Source: Bacillus cereus ATCC 14579 | GTDB taxonomy: Bacteria; Bacillota; Bacilli; Bacillales; Bacillaceae_G | Direction: 5' to 3' | Length of the DNA stretch: 64,000 nt | Assembly: GCF_000007825.1 (NCBI RefSeq) | Contig: NC_004722.1 | Location: 5,347,810-5,411,809, forward strand | In this document: piece by piece, positions 7,821-17,483 of the stretch | Position numbering within the stretch: the stretch's first letter is position 1 | Layout of the letters: every line of letters starts with the position of its first letter | Position numbers and translations under genes: made by a program | The notes under the pieces: generated by a model | What the model saw: the letters and a program-made list of their open reading frames with translations, nothing else | What the model was told of the DNA's origin: nothing | Database searches by the model: none

Positions 7821-10800
7821 ATGAACAAAATCATCAATTTCTCGTTAAAAAATAAGTTCGCAGTTTGGCTACTAACCATTATTGTTACTATTGCGGGGAT
7901 CTACTCTGGACTCAATATGAAGCTGGAAACAATCCCTGATATTACAACACCGATTGTGACAGTAACTACGGTCTATCCTGGTGCTACACCAGAAGAAGTA
8001 GCTGATAAAGTTTCAAAGCCGATGGAAGAACAACTACAAAATTTAAGCGGTGTTAACGTTGTGAGTTCATCATCTTTTCAAAACGCATCTTCTATTCAAG
8101 TAGAATACGATTTTGATAAAAATATGGAAAAAGCAGAAACAGAAATTAAAGAAGCTCTCACAAATGTAAAGCTCCCAGAAGGTGTTAAAGATCCTAAAGT
8201 TTCACGAGTAAACTTCAATGCCTTTCCAGTTATTTCGTTAAGCGTGGCAAGTAAGAATGAATCTTTAGCTACCTTAACTGAAAATGTAGAAAAAAATGTT
8301 GTACCAGGATTAAAAGGACTTGATGGTGTTGCATCTGTTCAAATTGCTGGCCAACAAGTAGATGAAGTACAGCTTGTCTTCAAGAAAGATAAAATGAAAG
8401 AACTAGGACTAAGTGAAGATACCGTAAAAAATGTGATTAAGGGATCGGATGTATCTTTACCACTTGGCTTATACACATTTAAAGACACGGAAAAATCAGT
8501 TGTTGTAGATGGCAATATTACAACGATTAAAGCGTTAAAAGAACTTAAAATCCCAGCTATACCTTCCTCACCTAACGGTCAAGGTAGTCAAAATGCTGGC
8601 GCTGGTGCACAAACGCCGCAAATGAATCCAGCTGCTATGAACGGGATTCCAACAGTTACATTAGACGAAATTGCTGACATTAAAGAAGTTGGGAAAGCAG
8701 AATCTATTTCTCGAACAAATGGAAAAGAAGCAATTGGAATTCAAATTGTGAAGGCCTCTGATGCAAATACAGTTGATGTTGTAAATGCAGTAAAAGATAA
8801 AGTAAAAGATCTTGAGAAAAAATATAAAGATTTAGAGATCATTTCAACATTCGACCAAGGTGCACCTATTGAAAAATCAGTTGAAACAATGCTGAGCAAA
8901 GCAATTTTCGGCGCTATCTTTGCGATTGTTATTATTATGCTGTTCCTACGAAATATTCGAACAACGTTAATTTCTGTCGTTTCAATACCACTTTCTTTAT
9001 TAATTGCTGTTTTAGTCATAAAGCAAATGGATATTACGCTTAACATTATGACACTCGGAGCAATGACCGTTGCTATAGGCCGCGTTGTCGATGACTCAAT
9101 TGTTGTTATTGAAAATATTTACCGACGTATGTCGTTATCAGAAGAGAAATTACGTGGAAAAGATTTAATTCGTGAAGCTACGAAAGAAATGTTTATCCCA
9201 ATTATGTCTTCCACCATTGTAACAATTGCTGTATTTTTACCGCTTGGACTAGTAAAAGGTATGATTGGTGAAATGTTCTTACCATTCGCCTTAACTATCG
9301 TCTTCGCTTTATTAGCATCATTACTAGTAGCAGTTACAATCGTACCGATGCTAGCTCATTCCTTATTTAAGAAAGAGAGCATGAGGGAAAAAGAAGTACA
9401 TCATGAAGAAAAACCAAGTAAATTAGCAAATAGGTATAAACGCATACTTGCATGGGCTTTAAATCACAAAATTATTACATCAAGTATCGCTGTCCTTCTA
9501 TTAGTTGGTAGTCTTGCACTTGTACCAGTTATCGGTGTAAGTTTCTTACCTTCTGAAGAAGAAAAAATGATTATTGCAACATATAATCCTGAACCAGGTC
9601 AAACGTTAGAAGACGTTGAAAAAATTGCAACAAAAGCTGAGAAGCACTTCCAAGATAATAAAGACGTCAAAACAATTCAGTTCTCATTAGGTGGAGAGAA
9701 TCCAATGAGTCCTGGTCAATCAAACCAAGCAATGTTCTTCGTGCAATATGATAACGACACGAAAAACTTTGAAAAAGAGAAAGAACAAGTCGTTAAAGAT
9801 TTACAGAAGATGTCTGGCAAAGGCGAATGGAAAAACCAAGACTTCGGAGCAAGTGGCGGTAGTAACGAAATTAAACTATACGTTTATGGAGATAGCTCAG
9901 AAGACATTAAGCCTGTCGTAAAAGATATTCAAAATATCATGAAGAAAAATAAAGACTTAAAAGATATAGATTCTAGTATTGCAAAAACATATGCAGAGTA
10001 CACTTTAGTCGCAGATCAAGAAAAGCTGAGTAAAATGGGCTTAACGGCTGCTCAAATTGGAATGGGACTTTCTAATCAACATGATCGCCCTGTTCTGACA
10101 ACAATTAAAAAAGACGGTAAAGATATCAATGTATATGTAGAAGCTGAAAAACAAAATTATGAAACAATCGATGACTTAACAAATCGCAAAATTACAACAC
10201 CACTTGGTAATGAAGTAGCTGTGAAAGATGTTATGACTGTAAAAGAAGGTGAAACATCGAATACAGTAACACACCGAGATGGACGTGTTTATGCAGAGGT
10301 TAGTGCCAAATTAACATCTGATGACGTTTCAAAAGCATCTGCTGCAGTACAAAAAGAAGTAGATAAAATGGATCTTCCTTCTGGTGTAGATGTTTCTATG
10401 GGCGGTGTTACTAAAGATATTGAAGAATCATTCAAACAACTTGGCTTAGCGATGTTAGCTGCGATTGCCATTGTATACTTCGTTCTTGTCGTTACATTTG
10501 GTGGTGCCCTAGCACCATTCGCAATTTTATTCTCGCTACCATTTACAATTATTGGGGCTCTTGTTGCCTTATTAATCTCTGGTGAAACATTAAGTGTATC
10601 TGCAATGATTGGTGCGCTTATGTTAATCGGTATCGTTGTAACAAACGCAATCGTGCTTATCGACCGCGTTATTCATAAGGAAAATGAAGGACTATCAACA
10701 CGTGAAGCTTTATTAGAAGCTGGTGCAACACGCCTTCGTCCAATTTTAATGACTGCAATTGCAACAATCGGTGCTCTTATCCCGCTTGCATTAGGATTTG

Positions 10801-10937
10801 AAGGTAGTGGCTTAATTTCTAAAGGACTTGGCGTAACGGTAATTGGTGGATTAACAAGTTCAACGTTATTAACACTTCTTATTGTTCCAATCGTTTATGA
10901 AGTATTAAGCAAATTTAAAAAGAAAAAAACAAAATAA
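7821..10937 (+). CDS. swrC: RND efflux transporter, SwrC/AcrB-like (HAE1 family)
   Basis: 1038 residues with the RND layout: one N-terminal helix, large extracytoplasmic domain (about 35-330), six helices, second large extracytoplasmic domain (about 550-840), and a final set of helices. Helix 4 carries the proton-relay pair in AIGRVVDDSIVVIENIY. Best match by length and composition is SwrC (YerP), the Gram-positive AcrB-like pump known in B. subtilis for surfactin tolerance. A Gly/Asn/Gln/Ala-rich insert near residues 253-275 is probably a flexible loop. No adaptor or outer-membrane gene is nearby, as expected in a monoderm. Probably repressed by the divergent TetR protein. Substrate unknown. 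Confidence 0.87.
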   Translation: MNKIINFSLKNKFAVWLLTIIVTIAGIYSGLNMKLETIPDITTPIVTVTTVYPGATPEEVADKVSKPMEEQLQNLSGVNVVSSSSFQNASSIQVEYDFDKNMEKAETEIKEALTNVKLPEGVKDPKVSRVNFNAFPVISLSVASKNESLATLTENVEKNVVPGLKGLDGVASVQIAGQQVDEVQLVFKKDKMKELGLSEDTVKNVIKGSDVSLPLGLYTFKDTEKSVVVDGNITTIKALKELKIPAIPSSPNGQGSQNAGAGAQTPQMNPAAMNGIPTVTLDEIADIKEVGKAESISRTNGKEAIGIQIVKASDANTVDVVNAVKDKVKDLEKKYKDLEIISTFDQGAPIEKSVETMLSKAIFGAIFAIVIIMLFLRNIRTTLISVVSIPLSLLIAVLVIKQMDITLNIMTLGAMTVAIGRVVDDSIVVIENIYRRMSLSEEKLRGKDLIREATKEMFIPIMSSTIVTIAVFLPLGLVKGMIGEMFLPFALTIVFALLASLLVAVTIVPMLAHSLFKKESMREKEVHHEEKPSKLANRYKRILAWALNHKIITSSIAVLLLVGSLALVPVIGVSFLPSEEEKMIIATYNPEPGQTLEDVEKIATKAEKHFQDNKDVKTIQFSLGGENPMSPGQSNQAMFFVQYDNDTKNFEKEKEQVVKDLQKMSGKGEWKNQDFGASGGSNEIKLYVYGDSSEDIKPVVKDIQNIMKKNKDLKDIDSSIAKTYAEYTLVADQEKLSKMGLTAAQIGMGLSNQHDRPVLTTIKKDGKDINVYVEAEKQNYETIDDLTNRKITTPLGNEVAVKDVMTVKEGETSNTVTHRDGRVYAEVSAKLTSDDVSKASAAVQKEVDKMDLPSGVDVSMGGVTKDIEESFKQLGLAMLAAIAIVYFVLVVTFGGALAPFAILFSLPFTIIGALVALLISGETLSVSAMIGALMLIGIVVTNAIVLIDRVIHKENEGLSTREALLEAGATRLRPILMTAIATIGALIPLALGFEGSGLISKGLGVTVIGGLTSSTLLTLLIVPIVYEVLSKFKKKKTK

Positions 10938-10963
10938 CCTCGCTAACTGCGAGGTTATTTTTT
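10932..10963. terminator. Bidirectional terminator between RND pump and msrAB
   Basis: A 12-bp perfect stem (10932-10943 with 10949-10960), 5-nt loop, T-run on the plus side. It overlaps the stop codon of the pump gene. Confidence 0.85.
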
Positions 10964-11920
10964 ATTTCCAAACAAGATTAGGAAATCGCTATAGCCTTCT
11001 TTCTCTAATTCCTCTTTTGGAATAAATCGAAGAGCTGCGGAATTAATACAGTAACGAAGGCCATTTGGTCCTGGACCATCTGGAAATACGTGCCCAAGAT
11101 GTGAATCTCCTTCTTTACTTCTCACTTCTGTACGTGTCATATTATGACTCACATCCATCTTTTCTTTCACACTTGCTGACATCACTGGTTTTGTAAAACT
11201 AGGCCATCCACATCCACTATCAAATTTATCTAGAGAAGTAAACAACGGCTCACCTGAAACGATGTCTACATAAAGACCTTCCTCTTTATGGTTCCAATAC
11301 TCATTTCGAAATGGTGGTTCTGTACCATTTTCCTGTGTTACATAATACTGCATCTCATTGAGTTTTTCTTTTAAATGAGCATTATCCTTTGGCCAATGTT
11401 GCTTAATAAAAGCATCTCGTCCTGAGCCTTTACGATATAACTCATAGCGGAATGTGTTTTTCTTATGGTATCCTTGGTGATATTCTTCAGCTGGATAAAA
11501 TGTAGCTGCTGGTAGTATTTTTGTCGCAATTGGTTTTGAAAAGCGTCCACTCTGCTCAAGCTCTTCTTTTGAGGCCTCTGCTTTTTTATGTTGTTCTTCA
11601 TTATGATAAAAAATCACCGTTTCATAAGACTGTCCGCGGTCGTGGAATTGTCCACCAATATCGGTCGGATCAATTTGTCTCCAATATATATTTAACAATT
11701 CCTCATACGGCATTTTATTTGCATCAAATGTAATTTGTACTGCCTCATAATGTCCCGTCGTTTCTGAACATACTTCTTTATACGTTGGATTCTCTTTATG
11801 ACCACCTGTGTAGCCAGAAACAACCTTTATAATCCCTTCCATCTCTTCAAATGGCGAAACCATACACCAGAAGCACCCTCCAGCAAATGTAGCCAATTCT
11901 ACCTTTTCATTTACAGCCAT
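10955..11920 (-). CDS. msrAB: Bifunctional peptide methionine sulfoxide reductase MsrA-MsrB
   Basis: 321 residues. The MsrA domain (about 5-160) has the catalytic GGCFWC motif (Cys16, Cys19); the MsrB domain (about 180-310) has CGWPSF and the catalytic cysteine in RYCINSAALRF. Together they reduce the S and R epimers of oxidised methionine in proteins. The MsrB part lacks the zinc-binding CxxC pairs, as in B. subtilis MsrB. In B. subtilis msrA and msrB are separate genes, so the fusion is a lineage feature. No signal peptide, so cytoplasmic. Confidence 0.93.
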   Translation of the reverse strand: MAVNEKVELATFAGGCFWCMVSPFEEMEGIIKVVSGYTGGHKENPTYKEVCSETTGHYEAVQITFDANKMPYEELLNIYWRQIDPTDIGGQFHDRGQSYETVIFYHNEEQHKKAEASKEELEQSGRFSKPIATKILPAATFYPAEEYHQGYHKKNTFRYELYRKGSGRDAFIKQHWPKDNAHLKEKLNEMQYYVTQENGTEPPFRNEYWNHKEEGLYVDIVSGEPLFTSLDKFDSGCGWPSFTKPVMSASVKEKMDVSHNMTRTEVRSKEGDSHLGHVFPDGPGPNGLRYCINSAALRFIPKEELEKEGYSDFLILFGNKK

Positions 11921-11980
11921 TACTTCACCCCTATTCTATGTTCTGCTTACAGTATGGCATAAGAAACATCATATTATAAA

Positions 11981-12011
11981 AGAAAAAGCACCGAACATCG
12001 ATGCTTTTTCT
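11981..12011 (-). terminator. Terminator after AI-2E family gene
   Basis: A 10-bp stem (11981-11990 with 12002-12011), immediately after the stop codon of the minus-strand gene, followed by a T-rich tail on that strand. Confidence 0.75.
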
Positions 12012-13055
12012 TTACTTCACTTTATTTTTTCCAACATCCTTCTCCATTTCATCACTTGTCACGTCTAAAACATCTAATAAGAAGATGAAGATTGGAATAC
12101 CGATAATTAATCCCCATACACCTAAGAAGTGTTCTGAGAAGATTAATACCATAAATGTATAGAAAATCGGTAAATTTGTTTTTTGCGACATAAACTTCGG
12201 GTTTAATACGTAACTTTCAAGCGCATGAATCACTGTTACGATAACCAAAATATAAACAACGTACATGATACCGCCAATATTGTAAGCAATCATACAAAGT
12301 GGGAACAACGAAATGATAACCCCCGCTACTGGAATTAAGCCAAGCAAGAAAATCATTAACGCTAAACCTAATAATTGCGGGAATCCTAATATCCATAATG
12401 CGATAACTGAAAGAACACAGTTAACAACAGCAATTAAAAATTGCGCTTCGATTACCTTTCCAAATGAACGTGCAAATTTCTTTCCGAAGTACTCAATTTC
12501 AGTATAGAAAATTGCAAGCCTGCTTTCTTTAAACTTTGCAGTAAAACCGACAATACGAGATTTTTCTAATAAGAAAAACAAACTCAAAATTAAAGAAAGT
12601 AAAACTTGAAGGCCAAATTTACCAACATTCGTAATCGATTTATACAAAATGTCTACGCCTTGTCCTACATATTTAGAAAGCTCCATATGATTGACAGCAT
12701 TAACTGCATACTTAATTAGTTCACTATCTGGTGGGTTTCTTAAAAATACATTGAATTGGTAAATCAGTTGTGAAATTTGTATCGTCAATACTGGTAAATA
12801 TTTAAATAGCGTAATAGCAATTCCACCAATTAACATTACATATAGAAATGCTATAATAATTTTTCGATTAATAGGCATGAAATGATCTAATTTGCGTGAA
12901 ATAAACTTTTGGAATCGATCCATTAAATACGTGAGAATAAACGTAATTAATATTAAATTCAACATACTTTGCAGCCCGTATAACACGAGAGCAAGTATTA
13001 CTAATACGAGTAACCTCTGAAATCCTTTGCTTTGAAACAGGTTTTTTATTTGCAT
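12012..13055 (-). CDS. AI-2E family transporter (YueF/PerM-like permease)
   Basis: 347 residues with about eight helices in the typical pattern: two N-terminal helices, a long amphipathic middle, then four to five C-terminal helices with conserved glycines and prolines (LLGLIPVAGVIISLFP, GLIIGIPIFIF). This matches the AI-2E transporter family, whose members are proposed exporters or sodium/proton antiporters; few have a proven substrate. It is transcribed alone, with its own terminator. Function beyond the family name is not supported. Confidence 0.8.
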   Translation of the reverse strand: MQIKNLFQSKGFQRLLVLVILALVLYGLQSMLNLILITFILTYLMDRFQKFISRKLDHFMPINRKIIIAFLYVMLIGGIAITLFKYLPVLTIQISQLIYQFNVFLRNPPDSELIKYAVNAVNHMELSKYVGQGVDILYKSITNVGKFGLQVLLSLILSLFFLLEKSRIVGFTAKFKESRLAIFYTEIEYFGKKFARSFGKVIEAQFLIAVVNCVLSVIALWILGFPQLLGLALMIFLLGLIPVAGVIISLFPLCMIAYNIGGIMYVVYILVIVTVIHALESYVLNPKFMSQKTNLPIFYTFMVLIFSEHFLGVWGLIIGIPIFIFLLDVLDVTSDEMEKDVGKNKVK

Positions 13056-13377
13056 AATCGACGAATACTCTCTCCTGTCCTATAAACTAAAACGTTAATA
13101 AGTAGATTTCTCTCTCTTTTCTACTTTTAATTATTCATTCATATTAAGATTTTTATAAACTCATTATATGCCTACCTTACCAGGTATATAGTAGCCTACT
13201 TCTTATTTTACAATACAATGACCTAATTCAAAACGTATTCTACATAGTATTAATGAAGATTTAAGGAAACTTACATTTTTTAATAGGTCTTACCACTACT
13301 GTAACATAAAAAGCAAGCTATCAGTAGAAATCTGTCCTACAAATAGCTTGCTTTTCTTATTTTTTAAGTAAGTTTTA
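13056..13377. other. Intergenic region with lrgAB terminator
   Basis: 322 bases between the AI-2E gene (5' end) and lrgB (3' end). The only clear element is a terminator for lrgAB: 13309-13321 pairs with 13343-13355, with a T-run on the minus strand. The rest is AT-rich and presumably holds the AI-2E gene promoter; I cannot fix its boxes. Confidence 0.6.
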
Positions 13378-14070
13378 CTATCCAATGAATGGCATGAACA
13401 TTGGGATGACAACTACTGTTACAACCCCAACTACCGTTACAGCAATACTTGCCATCGCTGCCTCTACCTCACCCATTTCAATTCCTACTGCAACTCCTAA
13501 TGCATGACCCGCTGTTCCAAGTGCTAAACCTTTTGCAATCGGATGTTTCACTCTAAATGTTTTTAAGAATAATGCTCCTAATGCGTATACGATAACTGCG
13601 TTGAAAATAACTGCAAACGATGTAATTGCTGGAATACCACCAATACTTTCTGAAATTGGTAACGCAATTGCTGTTGTTGCTGCTTGTGGTAGCATTGAAT
13701 TCATTACTGCTGTATCTAAACCGATTGCTTTTGCAACAATGAACACGACAATTACTGAGCAAATAGATCCAACCACGATAGCTGATAAAATTTGCCACCA
13801 ATATTTTTTCAACTTATCAACTTGTTTATATAGTGGGATAGCGAATGCAATTGTTGCTGGCTCTAAGAAGAAACTAATCATTTTTCCGCCAGTATTATAT
13901 TCTTCAAAAGTAAAGTTACCTACCTTTAGAAATACAATCCCTAATACCATCGCTACGAATAATGGTGTAAATAGGAAGAACCCTTTTGAATGCTTGAATA
14001 ATAATGTTCCGATTCCGTATGCGATTAATGAAACGACGATTCCGAAATATGGAGTCATTGTGCTTGCCAT
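13378..14070 (-). CDS. lrgB: LrgB family membrane protein (PftB-like)
   Basis: 230 residues, about seven helices, with the LrgB-typical motifs EPATIAFAIPLY and ALGTAGHALGVAVGIEMGEVEAAMASIAVTVVGV. LrgAB was first described as an antiholin-like system; the B. subtilis homologues PftAB (YsbAB) are a pyruvate uptake system under LytST. Start ATG 14070 has GGAGG at 8 bases; an in-frame ATG two codons upstream lies too close to that site. It follows lrgA by 35 bases, and the lytSR regulator genes lie just upstream, so pyruvate transport is a good guess. Confidence 0.88.
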   Translation of the reverse strand: MASTMTPYFGIVVSLIAYGIGTLLFKHSKGFFLFTPLFVAMVLGIVFLKVGNFTFEEYNTGGKMISFFLEPATIAFAIPLYKQVDKLKKYWWQILSAIVVGSICSVIVVFIVAKAIGLDTAVMNSMLPQAATTAIALPISESIGGIPAITSFAVIFNAVIVYALGALFLKTFRVKHPIAKGLALGTAGHALGVAVGIEMGEVEAAMASIAVTVVGVVTVVVIPMFMPFIG

Positions 14071-14105
14071 GTTCATTACCTCCCAACAATATATAAATAC
14101 AATGG

Positions 14106-14537
14106 TTACGCAACCTTTCCGTGCTTGCGTCCTTTATTTACTACTTTCAATTCTTTTATATCTTCTGTTTCTTTTTCATCTTTTCCTAAAATAAATTGTG
14201 CAAATAATCCTGTTACAGCGAGTAAAATAACTGTCGCTACAACAATTACAGTTAAAATTTGTACAAAGTATTGCCCCATTACACCAAGAGAATTAATAAC
14301 TGAAATACCTGATGGGACGAATAAGAATCCAATAATACCTGTTAAAGCTGTTCCGAGTGATTCAACTTGCTCCAATTTAATAACTTTTAAACATAATAGA
14401 CTAAATAAAATAACTAACCCGATTACCGATGAAGGCATTGGAATTGGTAAATGTGTTGCAATAATATTAGAAATTAACATAATAGCTGAAAATATGAATG
14501 CTTGTAATAAGAAACTATATACTTTTTTCGTACTCAT
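14106..14537 (-). CDS. lrgA: LrgA family membrane protein (PftA-like)
   Basis: 143 residues, four helices, CidA/LrgA family, with the motif [17 protein letters not shown]. Partner of lrgB in one operon. ATG 14537 is preceded by GAGGTGG at a normal distance; longer in-frame starts have none. A promoter with TTACTT (14590-14595) and TACAAT (14568-14573), 16-base spacer, lies upstream and is overlapped by a cre-like box. Confidence 0.88.
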
Positions 14538-14567
14538 TTTGGCCACCTCTTTCGATTTGGTACCTTT

Positions 14568-14604
14568 ATTGTATAGGATACAACCGCCCAAGTAAGCGTT
14601 TACA
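14568..14604 (-). promoter_or_regulatory. lrgAB promoter overlapped by a CcpA cre box
   Basis: On the minus strand TGTAAACGCTTACT (14591-14604) matches the cre consensus TGNNARCGNWWWCA in 13 of 14 positions. It overlaps the -35 box TTACTT (14590-14595) of a promoter whose -10 is TACAAT (14568-14573). Position on the -35 predicts CcpA repression by preferred sugars. Confidence 0.7.
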
Positions 14605-14657
14605 TAACGGGACGTCAAATATACAGAATCAGTTACAAATATAAAAGGATGAAATAC

Positions 14658-14688
14658 AAAAGCTGCTCCTTAAATACGAAGCAGCTTC
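14658..14688 (-). terminator. Terminator at the 3' end of lytR
   Basis: A stem AGCTGCT/AGCAGCT (14658-14667 with 14679-14688) overlaps the lytR stop codon and has a T-rich 3' side on the minus strand. It separates lytSR from lrgAB. Confidence 0.7.
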
Positions 14689-15410
14689 TTGAGTTCTTTT
14701 GCATATGTACGACTAACAGGTACTTTTGATCCTTCTTTCATAATTAAATTATAAGTAGAGTTAAACCATGGCTGAATTTCAGTAATATGATTAATATTTG
14801 CAATAAAGCTACGATGAACACGCATGAAACTTACTTGCGGCAACTTCTTTTCCAAAATCACAAGTGTATCGTGTGTTACATATGTTTCCCTCATTGTTTT
14901 TACTGTCACTTTTCCGTCCACAAGTCCTACATATACAATATCTTCAATATTAACAAGTACGATTGATTCTTCAATTGGTAATGCTAATTTATGCATCTCT
15001 ACTGTTACATCTGTCCCCTTTATTTCGTGCTTCGTTTCTATTTGCGATTGTTTTTGTTTTTTATACTTCTTTAATGTCTGCACAATACGCTCTTCATCAA
15101 ATGGTTTTAAAATGTAGTCTAACGCATCTACTTCAAATGCTTGCAGTGCATATTGATCATAGGCAGTAGCAAATACAATTGCAGGTGGATTTTTCATCTT
15201 CTTTAATATATTGGCGATTTCAAATCCGTTATCATCGGATAATTGAATATCTAAAAACACAATATCTGGTCTACTTTGCATTAGTTCTTCTAATGCGTCT
15301 TCCACACAATCAGCCTCACCAATTATCTCAACTTCTTTCGTTCTCTCTAATAAATACTTTAGTTCATCACGTGCTAACATTTCATCGTCAACTACTAATA
15401 CTTTTAACAA
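14670..15410 (-). CDS. lytR: LytTR family response regulator
   Basis: 246 residues. Receiver domain (about 1-118) with the acidic pair in VVDDE, phosphoacceptor Asp in DIVFLDIQLSD, and Lys in LKPFDEE; C-terminal LytTR DNA-binding domain (about 140-246) with FMRVHRSFIAN and VPVSRTYAKELKK. Called LytT in B. subtilis. Start overlaps the end of lytS by 23 bases, so the two are translationally coupled. Expected to activate lrgAB just downstream. Confidence 0.92.
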   Translation of the reverse strand: MLKVLVVDDEMLARDELKYLLERTKEVEIIGEADCVEDALEELMQSRPDIVFLDIQLSDDNGFEIANILKKMKNPPAIVFATAYDQYALQAFEVDALDYILKPFDEERIVQTLKKYKKQKQSQIETKHEIKGTDVTVEMHKLALPIEESIVLVNIEDIVYVGLVDGKVTVKTMRETYVTHDTLVILEKKLPQVSFMRVHRSFIANINHITEIQPWFNSTYNLIMKEGSKVPVSRTYAKELKKLLRI

Positions 15411-17157
15411 TCTGTTCTTCCTCCCCTACTTTTTTTGGAATAACAAAAGTAATCTCTGTCCCCTCATTTAATTCACTTTCGATATGAAGCATCGTTTCTT
15501 TTCCAAATAATCCAATAAGACGTTCATTAATATTATATAAAGCTGTTCCAGTCCCTTTCTTTGACGAAACTACCATCTTTCCTAATTGTTCTAAACGTTC
15601 TTCCTCAATTCCCTGTCCATTATCTTTTACTTCAAAATGAACCATACCCTCTTTTTCAAAAACATGCACTTCTACTTCACATACTGGTTGCTTCTTCGGA
15701 AAAGCGTGTCGCAATGCATTTTCAACCAATAGTTGAAGAACAAATGGTGGTACTAAAGTTGTCTTTAGCTCGTCCTCAATATACATCTTTACCTCATACT
15801 TATTTGGGAACCTTGCTTGTTCTAAGGATAGATATGCCTGTACATGGTTTAATTCTTGTTCTAGTGGAATCAATAACTGACGTGCCCCTTGCAAATTACA
15901 TCGGAAATATACGCTAAGCTGTAATAATAACTTCCTTGCTTTTTCTACATCTGTTCGGCATAAAGCTGATACTGTATTAATCGCATTAAATAAAAAGTGC
16001 GGGTTAATTTGCGCTTGTAATGCTTTTATCTCCGCATCTTGAAGTAATTTACTTTGCAACTCAGCTTCTCCTAACTCTAACTGCGTGGAGAATATTTTTG
16101 CTAACCCTTCTGCTAATTCTTCTTCAACGCGACTTAACTGGTTAGGATTTTTAAAATACAGTTTTAATGTCCCTATCGTATTTCCATGCGAAGTTAGTGG
16201 AATAACAATCGCCGCTTGCAAAGGGCATCCTTCATGTTGACAATTAATGACCTCACGTGATTTTGCTTTCATTATTTGCCCTGTATGTAAAACTTCTTTC
16301 GACAAACCAGTTATTAAACTATGTGAAGGAATATGGTGATCTGATGCTAATCCAACATGAGCTAATATTTTCTCTGTATCTGTTAAGGATACCGCATCTG
16401 TTCCTGGAAAACGGTGAATAATTTGTGCCACATGCTTACATGATTCTTCTGTTAAGCCTTGGCGAAAATATGGTAACGTTTTATCTGCAATACGTAATAC
16501 CTTATGAGTCTGAAGTGCCTTTGCGTTCTCTTCCTGACGCAAAATAGCTTGTATCATAGAAAGTAAAATAAAACTTCCAAAACTATTTACAAGGATCATT
16601 GGTATCGCAATTGTTTTCACAATGCTCATTCCATCCTCTACAATTAATAGGATCATAATCATTTCTAAAGAAACGATAAAAACACTTAAAATCGCTGAAA
16701 ACTTAGGAGTAATTGTACGATTATACTTTTTGAAAATGTATCCAATATACCCCGTTATAACACCTGCTAAAATTGACGAGATTGCACAACTTAGAGCTGT
16801 CGTCCCTCCAAGCATATAACGGTGAATACCAGCAATTGATCCTACCCCAATTCCGACGATAGGACCACCAAGCAATCCACTAATTCCAACACCCATAATA
16901 CGTGTATTCGCAATGGTACTCGATGATGAAACACCTTGTAACCAATTTTCATTCATAATCGTATTTCCTGCTATTTCAATCCCAGTGTAATTGCTTACAA
17001 TTGTAAATACCGAAAAAATACAAATAAGCTTAAGCTTATCTACATAGCCATCCTGTTTATGAAGGAGGCGTCTGAAAGTTTTAATATGAGAGAGTAAAAA
17101 TCCTAAAATAACTATAAGTCCGACTCGTTCAATCATCATGAGTACTAAATTTAGCAT
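15388..17157 (-). CDS. lytS: LytS family sensor histidine kinase
   Basis: 589 residues: N-terminal 5TM-5TMR_LYT membrane module (about 1-200, six hydrophobic segments), GAF-like domain (about 215-355), then a LytS-type kinase core with the phospho-His in INPHFLFNAINTV and an HATPase domain (DNGQGI, GTGTALYNINERL). Together with LytR it controls lrgAB; in B. subtilis LytST responds to extracellular pyruvate. In a run with lytR (overlapping). Confidence 0.92.
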   Translation of the reverse strand: MLNLVLMMIERVGLIVILGFLLSHIKTFRRLLHKQDGYVDKLKLICIFSVFTIVSNYTGIEIAGNTIMNENWLQGVSSSSTIANTRIMGVGISGLLGGPIVGIGVGSIAGIHRYMLGGTTALSCAISSILAGVITGYIGYIFKKYNRTITPKFSAILSVFIVSLEMIMILLIVEDGMSIVKTIAIPMILVNSFGSFILLSMIQAILRQEENAKALQTHKVLRIADKTLPYFRQGLTEESCKHVAQIIHRFPGTDAVSLTDTEKILAHVGLASDHHIPSHSLITGLSKEVLHTGQIMKAKSREVINCQHEGCPLQAAIVIPLTSHGNTIGTLKLYFKNPNQLSRVEEELAEGLAKIFSTQLELGEAELQSKLLQDAEIKALQAQINPHFLFNAINTVSALCRTDVEKARKLLLQLSVYFRCNLQGARQLLIPLEQELNHVQAYLSLEQARFPNKYEVKMYIEDELKTTLVPPFVLQLLVENALRHAFPKKQPVCEVEVHVFEKEGMVHFEVKDNGQGIEEERLEQLGKMVVSSKKGTGTALYNINERLIGLFGKETMLHIESELNEGTEITFVIPKKVGEEEQIVKSISS

Positions 17158-17320
17158 CTTTGATTCATTCCTTTTTATTTAGTTAGTTTTATTATGGGAA
17201 AATAATGAAGTCGGCGTCAAGAAGAACGAAATGTTTTTTGAAATATTTTACACATAATAACTTCCTCTTTATTTGACAATACATATAGAAGAGTGCTAAA
17301 AATAAAGTAATATAATACAG

Positions 17321-17440
17321 TCCTTTAACCCAACCCCGTGAGGTTGAGAAGGAAGTCGGAATACAATATACGTATGTTCTTTTCTTGGGGATACGTATGC
17401 TTTTTTGGCCTTCTCATCATATCAGGTGAGAAGGCCTTTT
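17321..17440 (+). promoter_or_regulatory. PyrR-type transcription attenuator upstream of MFS gene
   Basis: Three mutually exclusive RNA structures are visible. (1) A PyrR-binding hairpin at 17321-17353: outer stem TCCTT/AAGGA, inner stem CAACC/GGTTG, hexaloop CCGTGA. Positions 17332-17345 match the PyrR recognition consensus ARUCCNGNGAGGYU in 13 of 14 bases, and the one change turns a G-U pair into G-C. (2) A strong terminator at 17407-17440: stem 17407-17416 with 17427-17436, then T-run. (3) An antiterminator in which TGAGAAGG (17345-17352) pairs perfectly with 17409-17416 and encloses ATACGTAT pairing (17368-17375 with 17391-17398). This is the layout of Bacillus pyr leaders, where UMP-bound PyrR stabilises hairpin 1 and so allows termination. 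A TTGACA at 17273-17278 may be the -35 box. Confidence 0.88.
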
Positions 17441-17483
17441 GTTATTCTTCCATAGCGACTGTAGAAAATAAGGAGGAGTAATA

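Noticed and set aside
13601..14194. 197-residue open frame on the plus strand across lrgB and lrgA
   Set aside because: It is antisense to two clear genes, has no ribosome site, and its sequence shows the Thr/Ile/Asn-rich bias of a reverse-strand shadow.
17311..17316. TATAAT taken as the -10 box of the MFS gene promoter
   Set aside because: The transcript would start inside the PyrR hairpin and lose part of its outer stem; the TTGACA further upstream with a weaker -10 near 17297 fits better, though it is not certain.
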